From contig JAALGY010000041.1 of the NCBI GenBank assembly GCA_032358165.1, positions 2,666,001 through 2,730,000 of the forward strand: a stretch of 64,000 bases of DNA. The letters run 5' to 3'. The notes below the pieces were generated by a model that was not told where the DNA came from, did not search any database, and saw nothing but the letters and a program-made list of their open reading frames with translations. The stretch is from Diplosphaera chodatii (taxonomy: Eukaryota; Chlorophyta; Trebouxiophyceae; Prasiolales; Stichococcaceae). Numbering within the stretch: position 1 is the first letter of the stretch; every line of letters starts with the position of its first letter. The translations under genes were made by a program, and so were the position numbers. Positions 21,472-32,435 of the stretch are shown here, in pieces.

Positions 21472-23934
21472 TCACTCCAGGGTCCAGGGCTCGTCCACCC
21501 AGTCAGCGCCGAGCTGCGCACCAAGCATCAGAAAGCTCAGCCCATTGCCAGGTGCAGATGTTGGCAGTGGAGACGAGCACAGTAGCCCATGCATACACGC
21601 CCTCGTCTGAAAACATCACAACAGCCATGATGCAGCAAGGCAGGGGTACGAGATGCAGTCTTACCTCAGACAGCTTCACATGCGACTCGGCGTAATCCTT
21701 AAAGAAGGCATCCTGGTCCGCAGCATACTTCTCTGCGTGCGGCCTACGTCAGCACACCATCAGATTATCGACTGACCAGCTACTATACCCGACACGATGT
21801 GGGATGTCAGTGAAAGCAACTACTTGTACGTGCACTTGATCTACGTGAATCACCTGAAGCCTTCGTCCTCGAACAGGCAGCGGTCAGTGGACAGCACCAA
21901 CAGCTCTGGATCCTTCTCATCCCGGACCTGCAAGCACCGCAACACGTAGAATATCATTGCAGTCGGGGCAGGAACTGCACACACCGTAAGATTGAAGGTC
22001 ATGCAGGTTGCTAGAAAGGTGTGGAATACCGCACAACTGCAAGAACACCGTTAAACATCAGTGCGGTGCTCGTGTTGAGCACCTCTGTGAAGTACGAGTT
22101 GTCAAAGTGGAGCCACTCGGGCGTCCAGCTGCTGCCGCCAGGGTTGCCGGGCCCATCCTTCGTGTACTTGGTCGCCTGCAGGGTGGTGTACTAGCAAATC
22201 ATATCAGCACCTGCCCTTGCTGTATTGAGTGGGCAGGCCTTCACAGTATGTGCGCCTCTTTGATAGGGCCAGCACACGCAGCCAGGTGCACAACCGGCAA
22301 CTGCAGGTGCTGTGCCATTGGTGCAGGGCGCACCTCCTTGCCAAAGCCCGAGCGGCTCGGCTTGGCGCGGCCCAGCGTGTGCGCGCCTGACAGCGCCACG
22401 ATGTCCTTGTCCTGCAGCAGTGCAGCAGCGCTGCCTCAGCTTTTCATGTAGCCGGGAACGTGCCGCAGTGGTCACCATCACCCCAACGTGACATGGACAC
22501 ATGGTTGCCGCCAGTGCTGGCCACTCACGCTCAGGCCCATGCGGTGGAACACATGGCGCAGGTGCTCCGCTGCGCTGGAGGCCTTGTTGGGCCAGCCCTG
22601 CTTCGGGTCGCCCTCGCCAGCTGCGCATCACAAAGTGGCCAGGCCCTCAGGCACAGAAAGGTGTGAACGGTGATGCCAGCTGGCGGTTTGCAATCAGTCA
22701 GCACAGAGCACACCCATTTTGCACCGGATGCCTCGCTGGTAAAGTCAGCACTGAATGGAAGATGTTCAGGTCGCATTAGGCACAACAGCACCGTGATGCA
22801 ATGGAATAAAGCCAACCTGGGAGGCGGCCCTCGGGGCAGCAGTCCTCCTCTGTGCGAGCGTCGCGGCGACCAAAGCGCAGCGGGATTTTCGGGCCGCCCG
22901 CCAGCTCGATGGCTGTTGCTGACGCCAGCTGGAACACATCGGCGTACGACACGCCGTCGTGCTTGTCTGACACTTCCTTCAGCAGCTCCAGCGCCGCCGT
23001 CAGGCCTGCAGCAGGCGGCGCACATTGATGAGCCATTCTGTGGCCAATCCTAAGTGCATGGAGTTTGAGAGCGCCTCCACACCGGTGCCTGCGGCTCCCG
23101 AGTTGAGACTTGCAGTGCTGTGAGCAGTGGGAGCTGCTCGATTCTAGAGGGGACCGCACACATACTTGTCAAGCTGGTGAGCGCCTTGGACGCTGAATCA
23201 ACAAGGGTCTGGGCATGCTGATCATGCATGCCGGCGTGGTGTGGGCCTCACCAGCATTGGCAGCATGCTTGATCTCTGGGTAGAAGCGGATGCTGCCATT
23301 GGCGCCTCCCCGCTGCGGCCACTCCTTGATGTTCTGACCAAAGCAGCAAAACACACTCTGGACGCCATATCAGGAACACAATCGGATGGACACACATGGT
23401 AATGTGAGAAACATGCCATTCAACACAGGACACGATGCTGCCTGCCTGCCGCTCTTCGCTTTGCCAATGCACCCACCTTGTCGTAGCTGCCCGAGTCGTG
23501 CCACGCTAAACGCACGATGATTGGGTTGCAGTGCTTGCTGAGGATGATGTCCTTAATAGCCTGCTGGGCGCTGCGCATCACCTCCCTCTGCATGATGCAC
23601 CGCACCCATCAAATGTTCGCACCCCTTAGCCTCCAAGTTGGGCTTCATGGTGTGATTTGAGCGTGTAACCAGCATGATTGAACAGCACTGCACAAGGCTC
23701 TGCAATCCACTGCACCTTCTCATCGACGGTGAGCTGGTTTGCTTGCGTGAGCGCAGCATGGCCCCGGCTGGAGACAAGCGGCTGCCGCTTCAGGAAGTGG
23801 CCATTGATGGACCTGCTGAGACGTGTCATGCCGTGTGCGATGGGACACGGCTGCCGCATGGCCCGGACGGTGGGGCCTGCATGCCTGCACGACTGGAGGG
23901 ACATCTGCACAGCGGATGACAAAGCCGCCTGCAT
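21472..23934 (-). CDS. APX: Ascorbate peroxidase, probably plastid stromal
   Basis: About ten exons. The start [20 protein letters not shown] (ATG 23932-23934) opens a long Arg/Ser/Ala-rich, acidic-poor leader typical of a plastid transit peptide. Class I peroxidase residues are intact: distal [12 protein letters not shown] (about 23490), [17 protein letters not shown] (about 23260), [20 protein letters not shown] (about 22910) and proximal [20 protein letters not shown] (about 22350). The tryptophan-bearing [15 protein letters not shown] is near 22110, and [13 protein letters not shown] is near 21880. The last exon gives [13 protein letters not shown] and a stop at 21472. There is no C-terminal membrane helix, so the stromal form is favoured over the thylakoid form. 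The enzyme reduces H2O2 with ascorbate. It is divergent from GUN4, 288 bases away. Confidence 0.93.
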
Positions 23935-24222
23935 GGTGTTCAGGTTCACAGAAATGGCGCGGAATGGACCTTGCGCAGACGATGATGCCAGCGGCGATGC
24001 CAGTGAAGGCTGACTTCTGGAATCTGCAGCCTTGCATGCCTGGGTGATAAGAGGAGGCAGCATGACGTCAGGACTTCTTCCAGCCTCCTCAATACCCTAA
24101 GTCTGCGACCATATCAAGATCTTAGCGGCGCAACAACTGGCACCGAAGCAACTCAGCTGTTGCAACGTGCAGTGATCATCAGCGCTGCTTATCGAATAGC
24201 TGAGATCTACGCTCAATACAAC
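23935..24222. promoter_or_regulatory. Divergent APX/GUN4 promoter
   Basis: Only 288 bases separate the ATG of ascorbate peroxidase (minus) from the ATG of GUN4 (plus). The region contains the palindrome TGACGTCA at 24063-24070, a consensus for bZIP proteins of the CREB/TGA/HY5 type. Shared control of the two plastid genes is an inference. Confidence 0.5.
24063..24070. promoter_or_regulatory. TGACGTCA bZIP-type palindrome
   Basis: A perfect eight-base palindrome in the shared APX/GUN4 upstream region, 159 bases upstream of the GUN4 ATG (129 upstream of the APX ATG). In plants such C-box or as-1-like sites are bound by TGA and HY5-class bZIPs in stress and light responses. No binding data are available here. 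Confidence 0.45.
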
Positions 24223-25668
24223 ATGCAGGTCACGCAGATACTATGTGGAAATGCACCGCTTTGCAAGACTCACTCGAGGAGTCAACCCCATTCAGTTCCG
24301 CAAGCACAGCGCCTCTGCGCCCGCGTGGGTGGCAACGCCCTCAGCTGCAGCCCAGCAGCAGCGTACGAAGTGCGACAGAGGCTACAGCTGGCAGCAGCAA
24401 GTGCCACGCTTGATGATCTCAGCGCCAGCACAGCGGGCAGCAAGGAGGACGAGGCCCAGCCGTCCAGCGCGCCTGCGTCCGGCAGCTCGAAAGTGGACGA
24501 TGTGCCGCTAACATCAGAGGTGTGGTGATGCTGCCATTCATCACCCTGCCAACTAAACCCAAGCTGTCGCTGGCATGCATGCGGAAAAGTTGCGCGCTTG
24601 ATGATGCCTGTAGCGAGGATGAATCATCCACACAGGCCGGTCGAGACTACGCCGCGCTGCGTGACGCACTGAAGGAGGGCGACTTCCAGAAGGCAGATGA
24701 CATCACTCGGGATGAACTCATACAGCTGGCTGGTCCAGGTGCCGTCAAGCGCAACTGGGTGTACTTCACAGGTGCGCTGGCATCAGCAGCAGAGCGATCT
24801 CGGCATAACGGCAGACAGCGAGGTCGCGTCGTTTGTGACGCATGGTTTGGGTGCACCCTGCACATGAGGAGCATTTACTGAACCATCGCACACGTGCGAG
24901 CAGATGGTCAACTCCATCTGAAGGCAGTTCGACATGGGCTGCTGTCACCCTGGCAAAGTCACTAGGAACGCCCTTGTTACTTTGATAACCTCTTGCTTGC
25001 CTCATGTGCTGCAGAGGTGAAGTTCATTCCAGACCAGGACCTGCAGACCATCGATGCTCTGTGGAAGGAAGCCAGCGGCGCCAAGTTTGGCTACAGCGTG
25101 CAGAAGGAGGTCTGGATGCAGCAGAGTAAGTACTGGAGCCGCTTCTTCAAGAAGATCGACTGGACCCAGGTGCGCAGGGTTCTGGTCAGACAACGTCAGC
25201 TCATGTTCCAGGTGGTCACCAACTGGCTAGTCCTGTGGTGCTGGCCAAGTATCACATCAGCCCCTGTTTGCGTCGAAAACCGTGGCAACTGCACCACTGC
25301 AGGGCGAGAACAACAACTACAGGAAATGGCCGATGGAGTTCATGTACACAGTTGACGCACCAAAGGGCCACCTGCCGCTCACAAACGCACTGCGCGGCAC
25401 GCAGCTGATCCAGGTGAGCGTGCACATGGCGCAGCAGCCTATGCTGTGGCACTGTGGTCTTCGTGCACAACAGCTACATACTGCTGGCATGCGATTCATG
25501 CAGATTGCCGAATAATGCAGGAAGACGGAGCAAATGCAGCCAGAGTGTGTGTATTGTGCACATGAGCTAACTGCAACTCGTGGACTGCAGGCCATCTTTG
25601 AGCACCCGGCCTTCGAGCGGAAGGGTGCAAGCGGATCCTCAAATGGCGCGCCCAGCTGGATGAAGTGA
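24223..25668 (+). CDS. GUN4: GUN4 tetrapyrrole-binding protein
   Basis: The start MQVTQILCGNAPLCKTHSR at 24223 opens a transit-like leader, followed by an acidic linker (GSKEDEAQPSS). The next exon begins the GUN4 domain: DYAALRDALKEGDFQKADDI (about 24645). Then come the diagnostic segments LQTIDALWKEASGAKFGYSV (about 25040), WSRFFKKIDW (about 25135), FMYTVDAPKGHLPLTNALRG (about 25340) and IFEHPAFERK (about 25595), ending PSWMK at 25668. GUN4 binds protoporphyrin IX and Mg-protoporphyrin and stimulates Mg-chelatase subunit H. It is required for chlorophyll synthesis and contributes to plastid retrograde signalling. Confidence 0.93.
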
Positions 25669-26122
25669 GGCTGTGGTGGGGTGGCGGCCATGGCACACAC
25701 GAGCTGTGGCGTGCTGCTTGCTACGAGCTGCCAGCATCAGCGGCAGCAACAGCAGCTTTGAACGCTGCATGTTGGCATGTGCACAAGACACTACTGGCCA
25801 TGTTCAGAAGATGACATACCAGCTGTGCAAGCTACTGGGCAATGGCGGCAGCACATACAGCTCAGCAGCTGGCACAGCTGAGATTGGCGGGGGCCCAGAC
25901 CGACAGAATGAAGATGGTGCTGGGGCAGGGGTGACAGGAACCAGTATTGGATTGATGCACTGCACAGCGGAGCTGCGCGGAATACAGCTTGCCGCCAGTG
26001 CAGGAAGATTATCAGCAGGTGTAAAAGAATAAACGATGAAACGACTCGGTCAATGCACACAGCACGTTCTGCATCCCAATATCCACATTAACCAATCTCT
26101 AGACGCGAGCTCATAGTGCGCA
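25669..26122. other. Convergent 3' region of GUN4 and DP
   Basis: No gene is supported. It holds a TGTAA motif at 26020-26024 on the plus strand, suitable for GUN4. Confidence 0.4.
26020..26024 (+). terminator. Candidate TGTAA poly(A) signal for GUN4
   Basis: TGTAA followed by an A-rich run (AAGAATAAA), about 350 bases past the GUN4 stop. It fits the chlorophyte polyadenylation element. Confidence 0.4.
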
Positions 26123-29100
26123 TCAGTGCACTGATGCAGTGCTGACGGCTTGCTGCGGTGGCTGCTGTGGAGTTGATGCAGGCGCCTGCACGCAGAGGAT
26201 GGTGATCTTCATCTCGCGATGCACTGTGTCGTCACACACCATGCAGTTGTATCGGTGAACCTTGTGAGTGCGAGCCAAGCCAAACAACAACATCAATGGT
26301 CCCGGCCTGATTATGGGTACCATGCGAATACCTGCTGACAATCATCGGTACCATCGCACCTGCAGCAGCGCTGCCATGAGGGCAGAGCAGGGAGCATCAG
26401 CATTGTTCCAGAGCGCACTCAGCGTCGGCGTGCTCAGCCCGCAGGCGACTGCATGGGTCCGGTTGCCTGCTGAGTCTGCTGACCGGCTGGCAGCAGCGCC
26501 AGGGGGAGGCGGCAGCCCTGCAATGAGGTTGACAGTATGGTGAAATAATTGACATTCGATGGCACTTCTGTCTGTGACCAGCTGGTAGACGCGCTTGCGA
26601 AGAATGAGGTCGACAATTAGGTTGGTGCAGGGCAGCCTGAGACGTCCCCACTGCCCACCTGGGCCCAAACGACCACCAGTGCTGCCCCGGGGCGGCATCA
26701 GTCCCGCCGCCGGCACGCGGATGGGGCTCAGGATGATGCTGGGCGACGTCATCAGCACGTCTGCTGCTCCGCGTGGCGCCAGCGGCAGGCTGCTGATGCC
26801 TGCTGCTGACCGTGCCTCTGCCGAGGTGGCACAGCAAGCGTGTCATACCGAGGGTCTGCATTGTCCGCAAAAGCTATCGTGTGCGGTGACGCACATCAGA
26901 CGGCGTTCAAGGCAGTTTAAATGCAATTGCTGGGGACATTTGGTGCATGTCTTGCATCACTCACCGAGTAGCGATGGGGAGCTGCGACGGCGCTTGCCGC
27001 TTGCTGGGCGGCTGCCTAGTGGCGGCAGCGGCGATGGCTTCACCGTCAGATCCATGAGCTTAAGGAGCGTATCATCACCATGGATCTTGAATGGCGTGCT
27101 GCGCAAGACAAGAGCACAGGCAGCTTGGCAACAGATATCCCAGCTTGGGTCCTTCAGTGCGACGCTTGTATGCATCATGCAGAATCGTAGCAACGAGCAC
27201 GCAGTGTGCTGGACTGCATTGAAGGCTGTGGCGCAGGTAGCATGGTGCATGCCGCACTTGTGGAAATCGAAGTGGACTTCGGTCGAGTCGTCCGACAGCT
27301 GTAACTCCACCTGGGCCTCATGCCCCGCCTATGCCAGATCGCTGGGCCATCAGCTATTTCTGACACATGAAGCAACACGGACACCTGCCGAAGGGCAAAA
27401 CAGCACGGCGATATGCGCTTGCAGTAGTGGAAGCACTCGAGATCCCGTAGGCCGCACCTGGATGATGATGAAGGGGAGCTGCAGTGGTGTTGGACCGCCG
27501 CATGCTGCTGCTGCCGCCTGCACTGCCTCGACAGGCGCATCACGGTTCCGCGCTATGAGGCTCTGCAGCGCCCGGTGCTGTGACAGCAGCTCCTGCAGTA
27601 AACAGCAAGAGGGGGCGACAGGTGAATGGTCATGAAACAATTTCTTTCTGGTATGTGTGAGTCTCAGCAACAGTGTCAACATGAAAGCCTCATGGTGCTT
27701 TGTGTGCTGCAGATCTTAAAAACTACACCTGCAAGAAGGTGTGCTGCTGCAGCAGGTGCGCTCGCAGCCGAGTGCGCTCAGCTCGTGCTGCCTCGCATGC
27801 TGGCCCTGCCAGTCCTGCCGCCAGACCACACCTGTTGCCCAGGTTCGCAGTTGCTTGCATGTTGATGGCTTGGAATGGAGGTTGCTTTGAAGAGTGGCAG
27901 GGGTCTCAGCATGTGCGCAGTCAGTTTGCTGCAACTGGCCGAGACCATGCATCATGGTGACTCCAGTGCACACGACTACCACTGGATGTTCTTCTTCTCC
28001 TTGCGAATCACGCTGATGGCCATGAGTACGTTCAGTGCATCATAGACTCGCCGCCGGATATTCTTCTCGTCGAAGCCAACCCCGGTCGGCGACCCTGCAG
28101 CGAAAGGCACCTTCTGGTGTGAATCTGCTACAAACTGCATGCGTGTGCAAGCAGCTGTGCTGGTTCATGTTGTGTGGTTGCTCGTCAGCGTCTACACAAT
28201 CCATGTGCAGGTGAGCTTTGTAATTACCGGGCTCTGGCGGGGTAGCAAAGTCACGCACAAGCTCGTCCGCCACCTCGTTGTAGGTGGTGCGCCCCTTTGA
28301 CTCCACCTTCTCGCATACCTGCACGCAGCAGTGGAGCCCGCGCTGTCTCTGTGACAGCGAGTGGTGTGAGTCTGGAAGGCAGCGCAGTGAGACTGGTAAG
28401 TGGTGCGGTGAATGCCTCTGTCAGCACAGCAGCATGCCTGCCTTCATGCTGAAGTGGCGCAGGCCTTTGTTTGCGGCACGCCCTGCCACCGGCTCTGGCT
28501 GTGGTGGCATGCGCAGCGGCCTGCAGCAGCACGCTTCCCTGGTTGTATCAGCAGCGATCGATACACTGCCAGCGGTGGCGGAATTACAGCATTATGCCTC
28601 ACAGGTGCGATTGGTTGATGAGGCTATCTGTACCTCTTTTTAGCCTGCTTTGCGGCTGCGGCACTGGCAATGGCATCAGCGTTGGCACTGCCAGGAGCAT
28701 CCAGCTGCTGCCGGGCGACCATCTCGGCTGCTTGCGCCTCTGTGCGATCTGCCGTCGCCCCCGACCTTTGCAGCAGTTGCTCGCCTAAAGAGCAGGCGCC
28801 TGTCGTTGTGCCTGTTCTATTTTGCCTGTTCAGGTATCACACGTTCCACTGAGGTCGCGCACAACGCTTCATCATATCTTGCAGTCCTTCACACCTCGCT
28901 CCTCAGGTGTCGCTGGGGAGCCCAGCTGCATGGGCAGGTAGGGCAGCCCATCGGTTGCGACCTCGATCGGCACCTCCCGCCCGATTACCGTTACATCGTC
29001 GGCTGGCAGCTGATAACCACTTGCTCCGCGTGGCACCTCATACTGCACACCAGGGACGCCCACGGACGGCAGCTGCTGGCGGGGGCCCAACGGCTGCTGC

Positions 29101-30011
29101 CGCTGCTGAGGCTCCTGAGCCGACAGCTGTTGCCAGGGCTTCAGGGATCCTGAAGCTGCAAGCTGAGGGCCTGCGGTCCCTTTTGCGAGGGGTGGGTTGG
29201 GCAGGCGGGGCACAGGCGGCGGCATGGATGCCGATCGCTGTTGCCCATGTGCAGGCGCCCGTCGCTCGAGGCCTGCATGCACATGAAGTGGAAAAGACTG
29301 TCACTTGCACTCATCCTGTTGTGACTTCTGCGTAGGCCACTCATCAAGGGCATGCAAGTGGCAGACTTGTCAAGTTTGACCAGCAGATGATCAAGGTGTA
29401 TATAGTAGCACACTGCAAACCTCTGACATCGGCCAGCACCCCCTGCTGGATGACGCCCCACTGGGCTGCGACCGGGTACAACCCCTGCGAGACAACACGG
29501 TGGGAATGTTGATCCCTCGTGCTACTAGCCTGCTGCGCCTTCCTGTAAACGTATGGCTGGCGGCTTGGTGCCATCGAGATCTGCTGCGCCTGCGGCAGCC
29601 CCAGATCCACATCCAGCGGCTGTGTTGCCAACCAGGCGCACGCGCGGTGGTGCGCGGCTGTGATGTGGTCCATGACTGCCGCGCATGCAATGTGCGTACT
29701 GCGGGTAGCGTGCGGATAGCTGCAGGCTGGCTTGGGACACCGAGGGGTCCAGCTGCTTGATTCGGGCTGGAACCGACAGTTTTGCGTATCACCAAGCTTT
29801 TGCGTCGAGGATTCGCTGAGGCCTTCTTAAGGTAGTCCAAAGGGTCACACAAGCTGTTCGAGCCGTTTGTAGGCTGATTTGCCGTGTCCGCGATGGCTTT
29901 CGAGACAAGCTGACCTCACGTGCAGTGACGTCAATGCAGTGGTCTGGACAGCGTCATTCAACCCACCTTGTCATTGTTGTGAGCCTCCTCAAGTTCGTGC
30001 ACCCTCAGCAT
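26123..30011 (-). CDS. DP1: DP subunit of the E2F/DP cell-cycle transcription factor, with extensions
   Basis: Many exons. A candidate first exon (ATG 30009-30011) gives [15 protein letters not shown] at a GTGGGT donor. Pro/Gln-rich exons follow (29870-28620). The winged-helix DNA-binding domain is unmistakable: [10 protein letters not shown] (about 28425), [20 protein letters not shown] (about 28270), and [20 protein letters not shown] then [10 protein letters not shown] (about 27980-28070), containing the DEF box. The coiled coil is [12 protein letters not shown] joined to [18 protein letters not shown]. The marked-box-like part has [27 protein letters not shown] and [17 protein letters not shown] (27470-27060). 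DP pairs with E2F to control S-phase genes. Beyond the usual end, open exons continue through [20 protein letters not shown] and [20 protein letters not shown] to a stop at 26123. Whether this is DP or a separate gene is unsettled. Confidence 0.85.
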
Positions 30012-30550
30012 GAGTCTGCACGTCAAGCTTTTGACGAGTAGCGATTGCACCGAACTCCCGTCACTTGTTGTGCGTGTTGCACACGTCTGCAGCCGGGCTT
30101 CGCGACCTCAGCTCGGTGTCGGCTTGATTGCAGTCTTGTTGGAGCTTTTAGGCTAGTTGCAAGGGATGCCTCACACTTGCATAATCAGCGTAGATGTTGC
30201 GCCGACCTGTTCCGAACTGCTTTCAAAATGGTGTTCAACACTGTTGGACCGCTTAGACGCTGGTTTTGTGACGAGCTGCAGGCCTAAAACAATGCAGGCG
30301 AGCGTCCAGAACCCCTGAGTCAATGCAGCGGCCGCCATCGAGAACTGTGTTGAGCTCGCGGTGTGAGCCTCGGACCACACAACAGGGCAGGTGGCTGATT
30401 ATGGTGGTGGACGACGAGGTAGAGATCGGTGCTACGATGCGCCATAACTCCATGCAGCTTGCGTTGCATCTGGTCTACTCATCACTGACTGCACATTGCG
30501 TCCCGCACCTTTCGACCTGTGGCACACTGCCTGTAGCAGGGCTCGAAGCC
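30012..30550. other. Divergent region between DP and the Deg protease
   Basis: About 540 bases between the two chosen starts. A plus-strand reading frame is open from 30323 into the Deg gene, so the protease could start earlier than 30551. No other feature is supported. Confidence 0.4.
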
Positions 30551-32062
30551 ATGACGATACAGTCCGCACCACATGCAGCCCATCCCGTGCGCCAATGTAT
30601 GCGACTGACGGCCAGACTCAGAGAGAGCACTGCGGTGCCCAGATTGCTTGCCAGCAGAACTCAGCAGTGCAGTACTAGCCAGATGGCCGGTAGCCTGCAA
30701 AATCGTGCTACATCACCCATGCAGATGTCATGCGAGCGCAATGTCTGCAGTCGTGCTGTCGATGCTTGCTGCCCGCCAGCGGCTGCAGAGGCACCGCGAT
30801 CGAGGGTGTTACGGACAGCAGGGGCGGCAATGCTTGGCGTTCTCACCAGCGTGCAGCTGCCGGCGGATGCTGCCATCGTGGAGGAAGATGTGGCCGAGCG
30901 TGTGTATGATGCGGCCGCGCCCTCAGTTGTTGCGATCCACACGCGGTCAAAGCAGAACAGCGGAGAAGAGGGCCTTGGCAGCGGCATCGTGTGGGACAGA
31001 CTAGGACACCTGGTCACCAATTACCATGTTGTTCAGGTGCGACAAACATGATGCGCGGTGCTGCAGCACGGGATGCCTTCACAGGAAGCACACCCATATG
31101 CCATGCTTCACGTCAATGCGTGACAAGCTATACTGTCATCCTGCAGAGGGTGGTGACCACGGACTCCCAGGTGACCAGCTGTGCACCGTGCACGGCAGTG
31201 TGTGCCGTGGAGTTCACATGCAGGTTTGTGTGTGTGCTGTCAGGACGCTCAACTTCATAGTACTGGAATTCTGTCACTGCGCAGCTGCTGTCGGTCAGCT
31301 TTACCGACATGTCGGGGCGGCGCAGCCAGGAGTACCCAGTGGTGGTCATCAACACGGACCCCGACCACGATCTGGCGGTGCTCAGGGTGGATGTGCCCGC
31401 CAACGAGCTGCACCCCATCAGGTGGGTCGAACCTGCAAGCCCACAAACCATATTGAGCGTCAAGCCTCCGTTATTTCTTCGGCAGCACACTCAGCTTGGC
31501 GCATCGCCTCTGCAGTGTGGGCACGTCTGGAGGCCTGAGGGTGGGGCAGTCGGTTTTCGCCATTGGCTCGCCATATGGCTATGGGAAGTCGCTGAGCATT
31601 GGCGTCGTCAGGTGACACTGAACTCTGTGGCCGCCTTTCCTTGACTGCGAAGCTGAGAAGGCTTTATGACCCAGCTGACATATGGGCGAGTGATGCGCAG
31701 CGGGGTCAACCGTGCCATTTCGTCCCCAGTTGGCACGACAATCCGGGGCGCCATACAGGTGCTGCATGTTGTGAAGTGGAGTCAATGCTTTCCTTTAGAC
31801 AGCATTGCAGTGCATCATGGCTTGTTGTAGTGGGTAAACGGAGGTACATTTGGGTGCGCAGACGGATGCTGCAATCAGTCAGGGCAACAGCGGTGGGCCT
31901 CTGCTCGACAGCAGTGCACGGCTGGTCGGCATCAACGTCTCATCGTTCACACGGCTGGGTACTGGCCGCAGTTCCGGCGTCAACTTTGCACTGCCTGTCG
32001 ACGCCGTCATGAGCATTGCACCAAACCTGATTGTGAGCGGCACAGCCCGACGACAAGCGTGA
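30551..32062 (+). CDS. DEG5: Deg5-like lumenal serine protease without PDZ domain
   Basis: About six exons. The leader from ATG 30551 is Ser/Arg/Ala-rich and is followed by a hydrophobic lumenal-type signal, AGAAMLGVLTSVQLPADA, near 30820, with no twin arginine immediately before it. The trypsin-like domain has all three catalytic residues: His in GHLVTNYHVVQ (about 31010), Asp in DPDHDLAVLRV (about 31365) and Ser in AAISQGNSGGPLL (about 31870-31908). The protein stops soon after the second barrel (GVNFALPVDAVMSIAPN), and no PDZ exon is visible downstream before the next gene. Absence of PDZ is typical of Deg5, which forms a complex with Deg8 in the thylakoid lumen and helps degrade damaged photosystem II D1 protein. 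A longer frame open from 30323 is an alternative start. Confidence 0.88.
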
Positions 32063-32435
32063 ACTCTCAAGTTTCACAGGCCTCTTGATTCAAGTGCTGC
32101 TGCAGTCAAAGCTCGCTTCTTCACAGTTGGCTGTGAACCAAGCCGTCAATATGCATTGGTAGCAACCATCTTCTGGGTGGGTCGTGGGTGGGCAGGGTAA
32201 CTGAACCTGGCTTCCCCTGCACATGCAGTACGTGCAAGTACACTATGGCATCCCACCTGCGTGCATGTCAACTTTGTGCAGAACACTTGCGTTAGCGTGT
32301 GTCTGACGTAGAATTCAACTCACTAAAGGGATAGCAACCATTGTTCCTGGCGGCTTGTTATCGAAGTTAGTCTGTGCAGAACGTATTGATCCCACCATGC
32401 AATCCCACACGATTCAGACGGTGTAGTGGACCACG
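32063..32435. other. Spacer between the Deg protease and YbeY-HAD
   Basis: It holds the 3' UTR of one plus-strand gene and the promoter of the next. No open frame of interest, no repeat and no clear motif was seen. Confidence 0.4.

Noticed and set aside
26595..27635. 346-codon plus-strand open frame
   Set aside because: It covers DP exons and introns in antisense. The minus strand has strongly conserved DP motifs.
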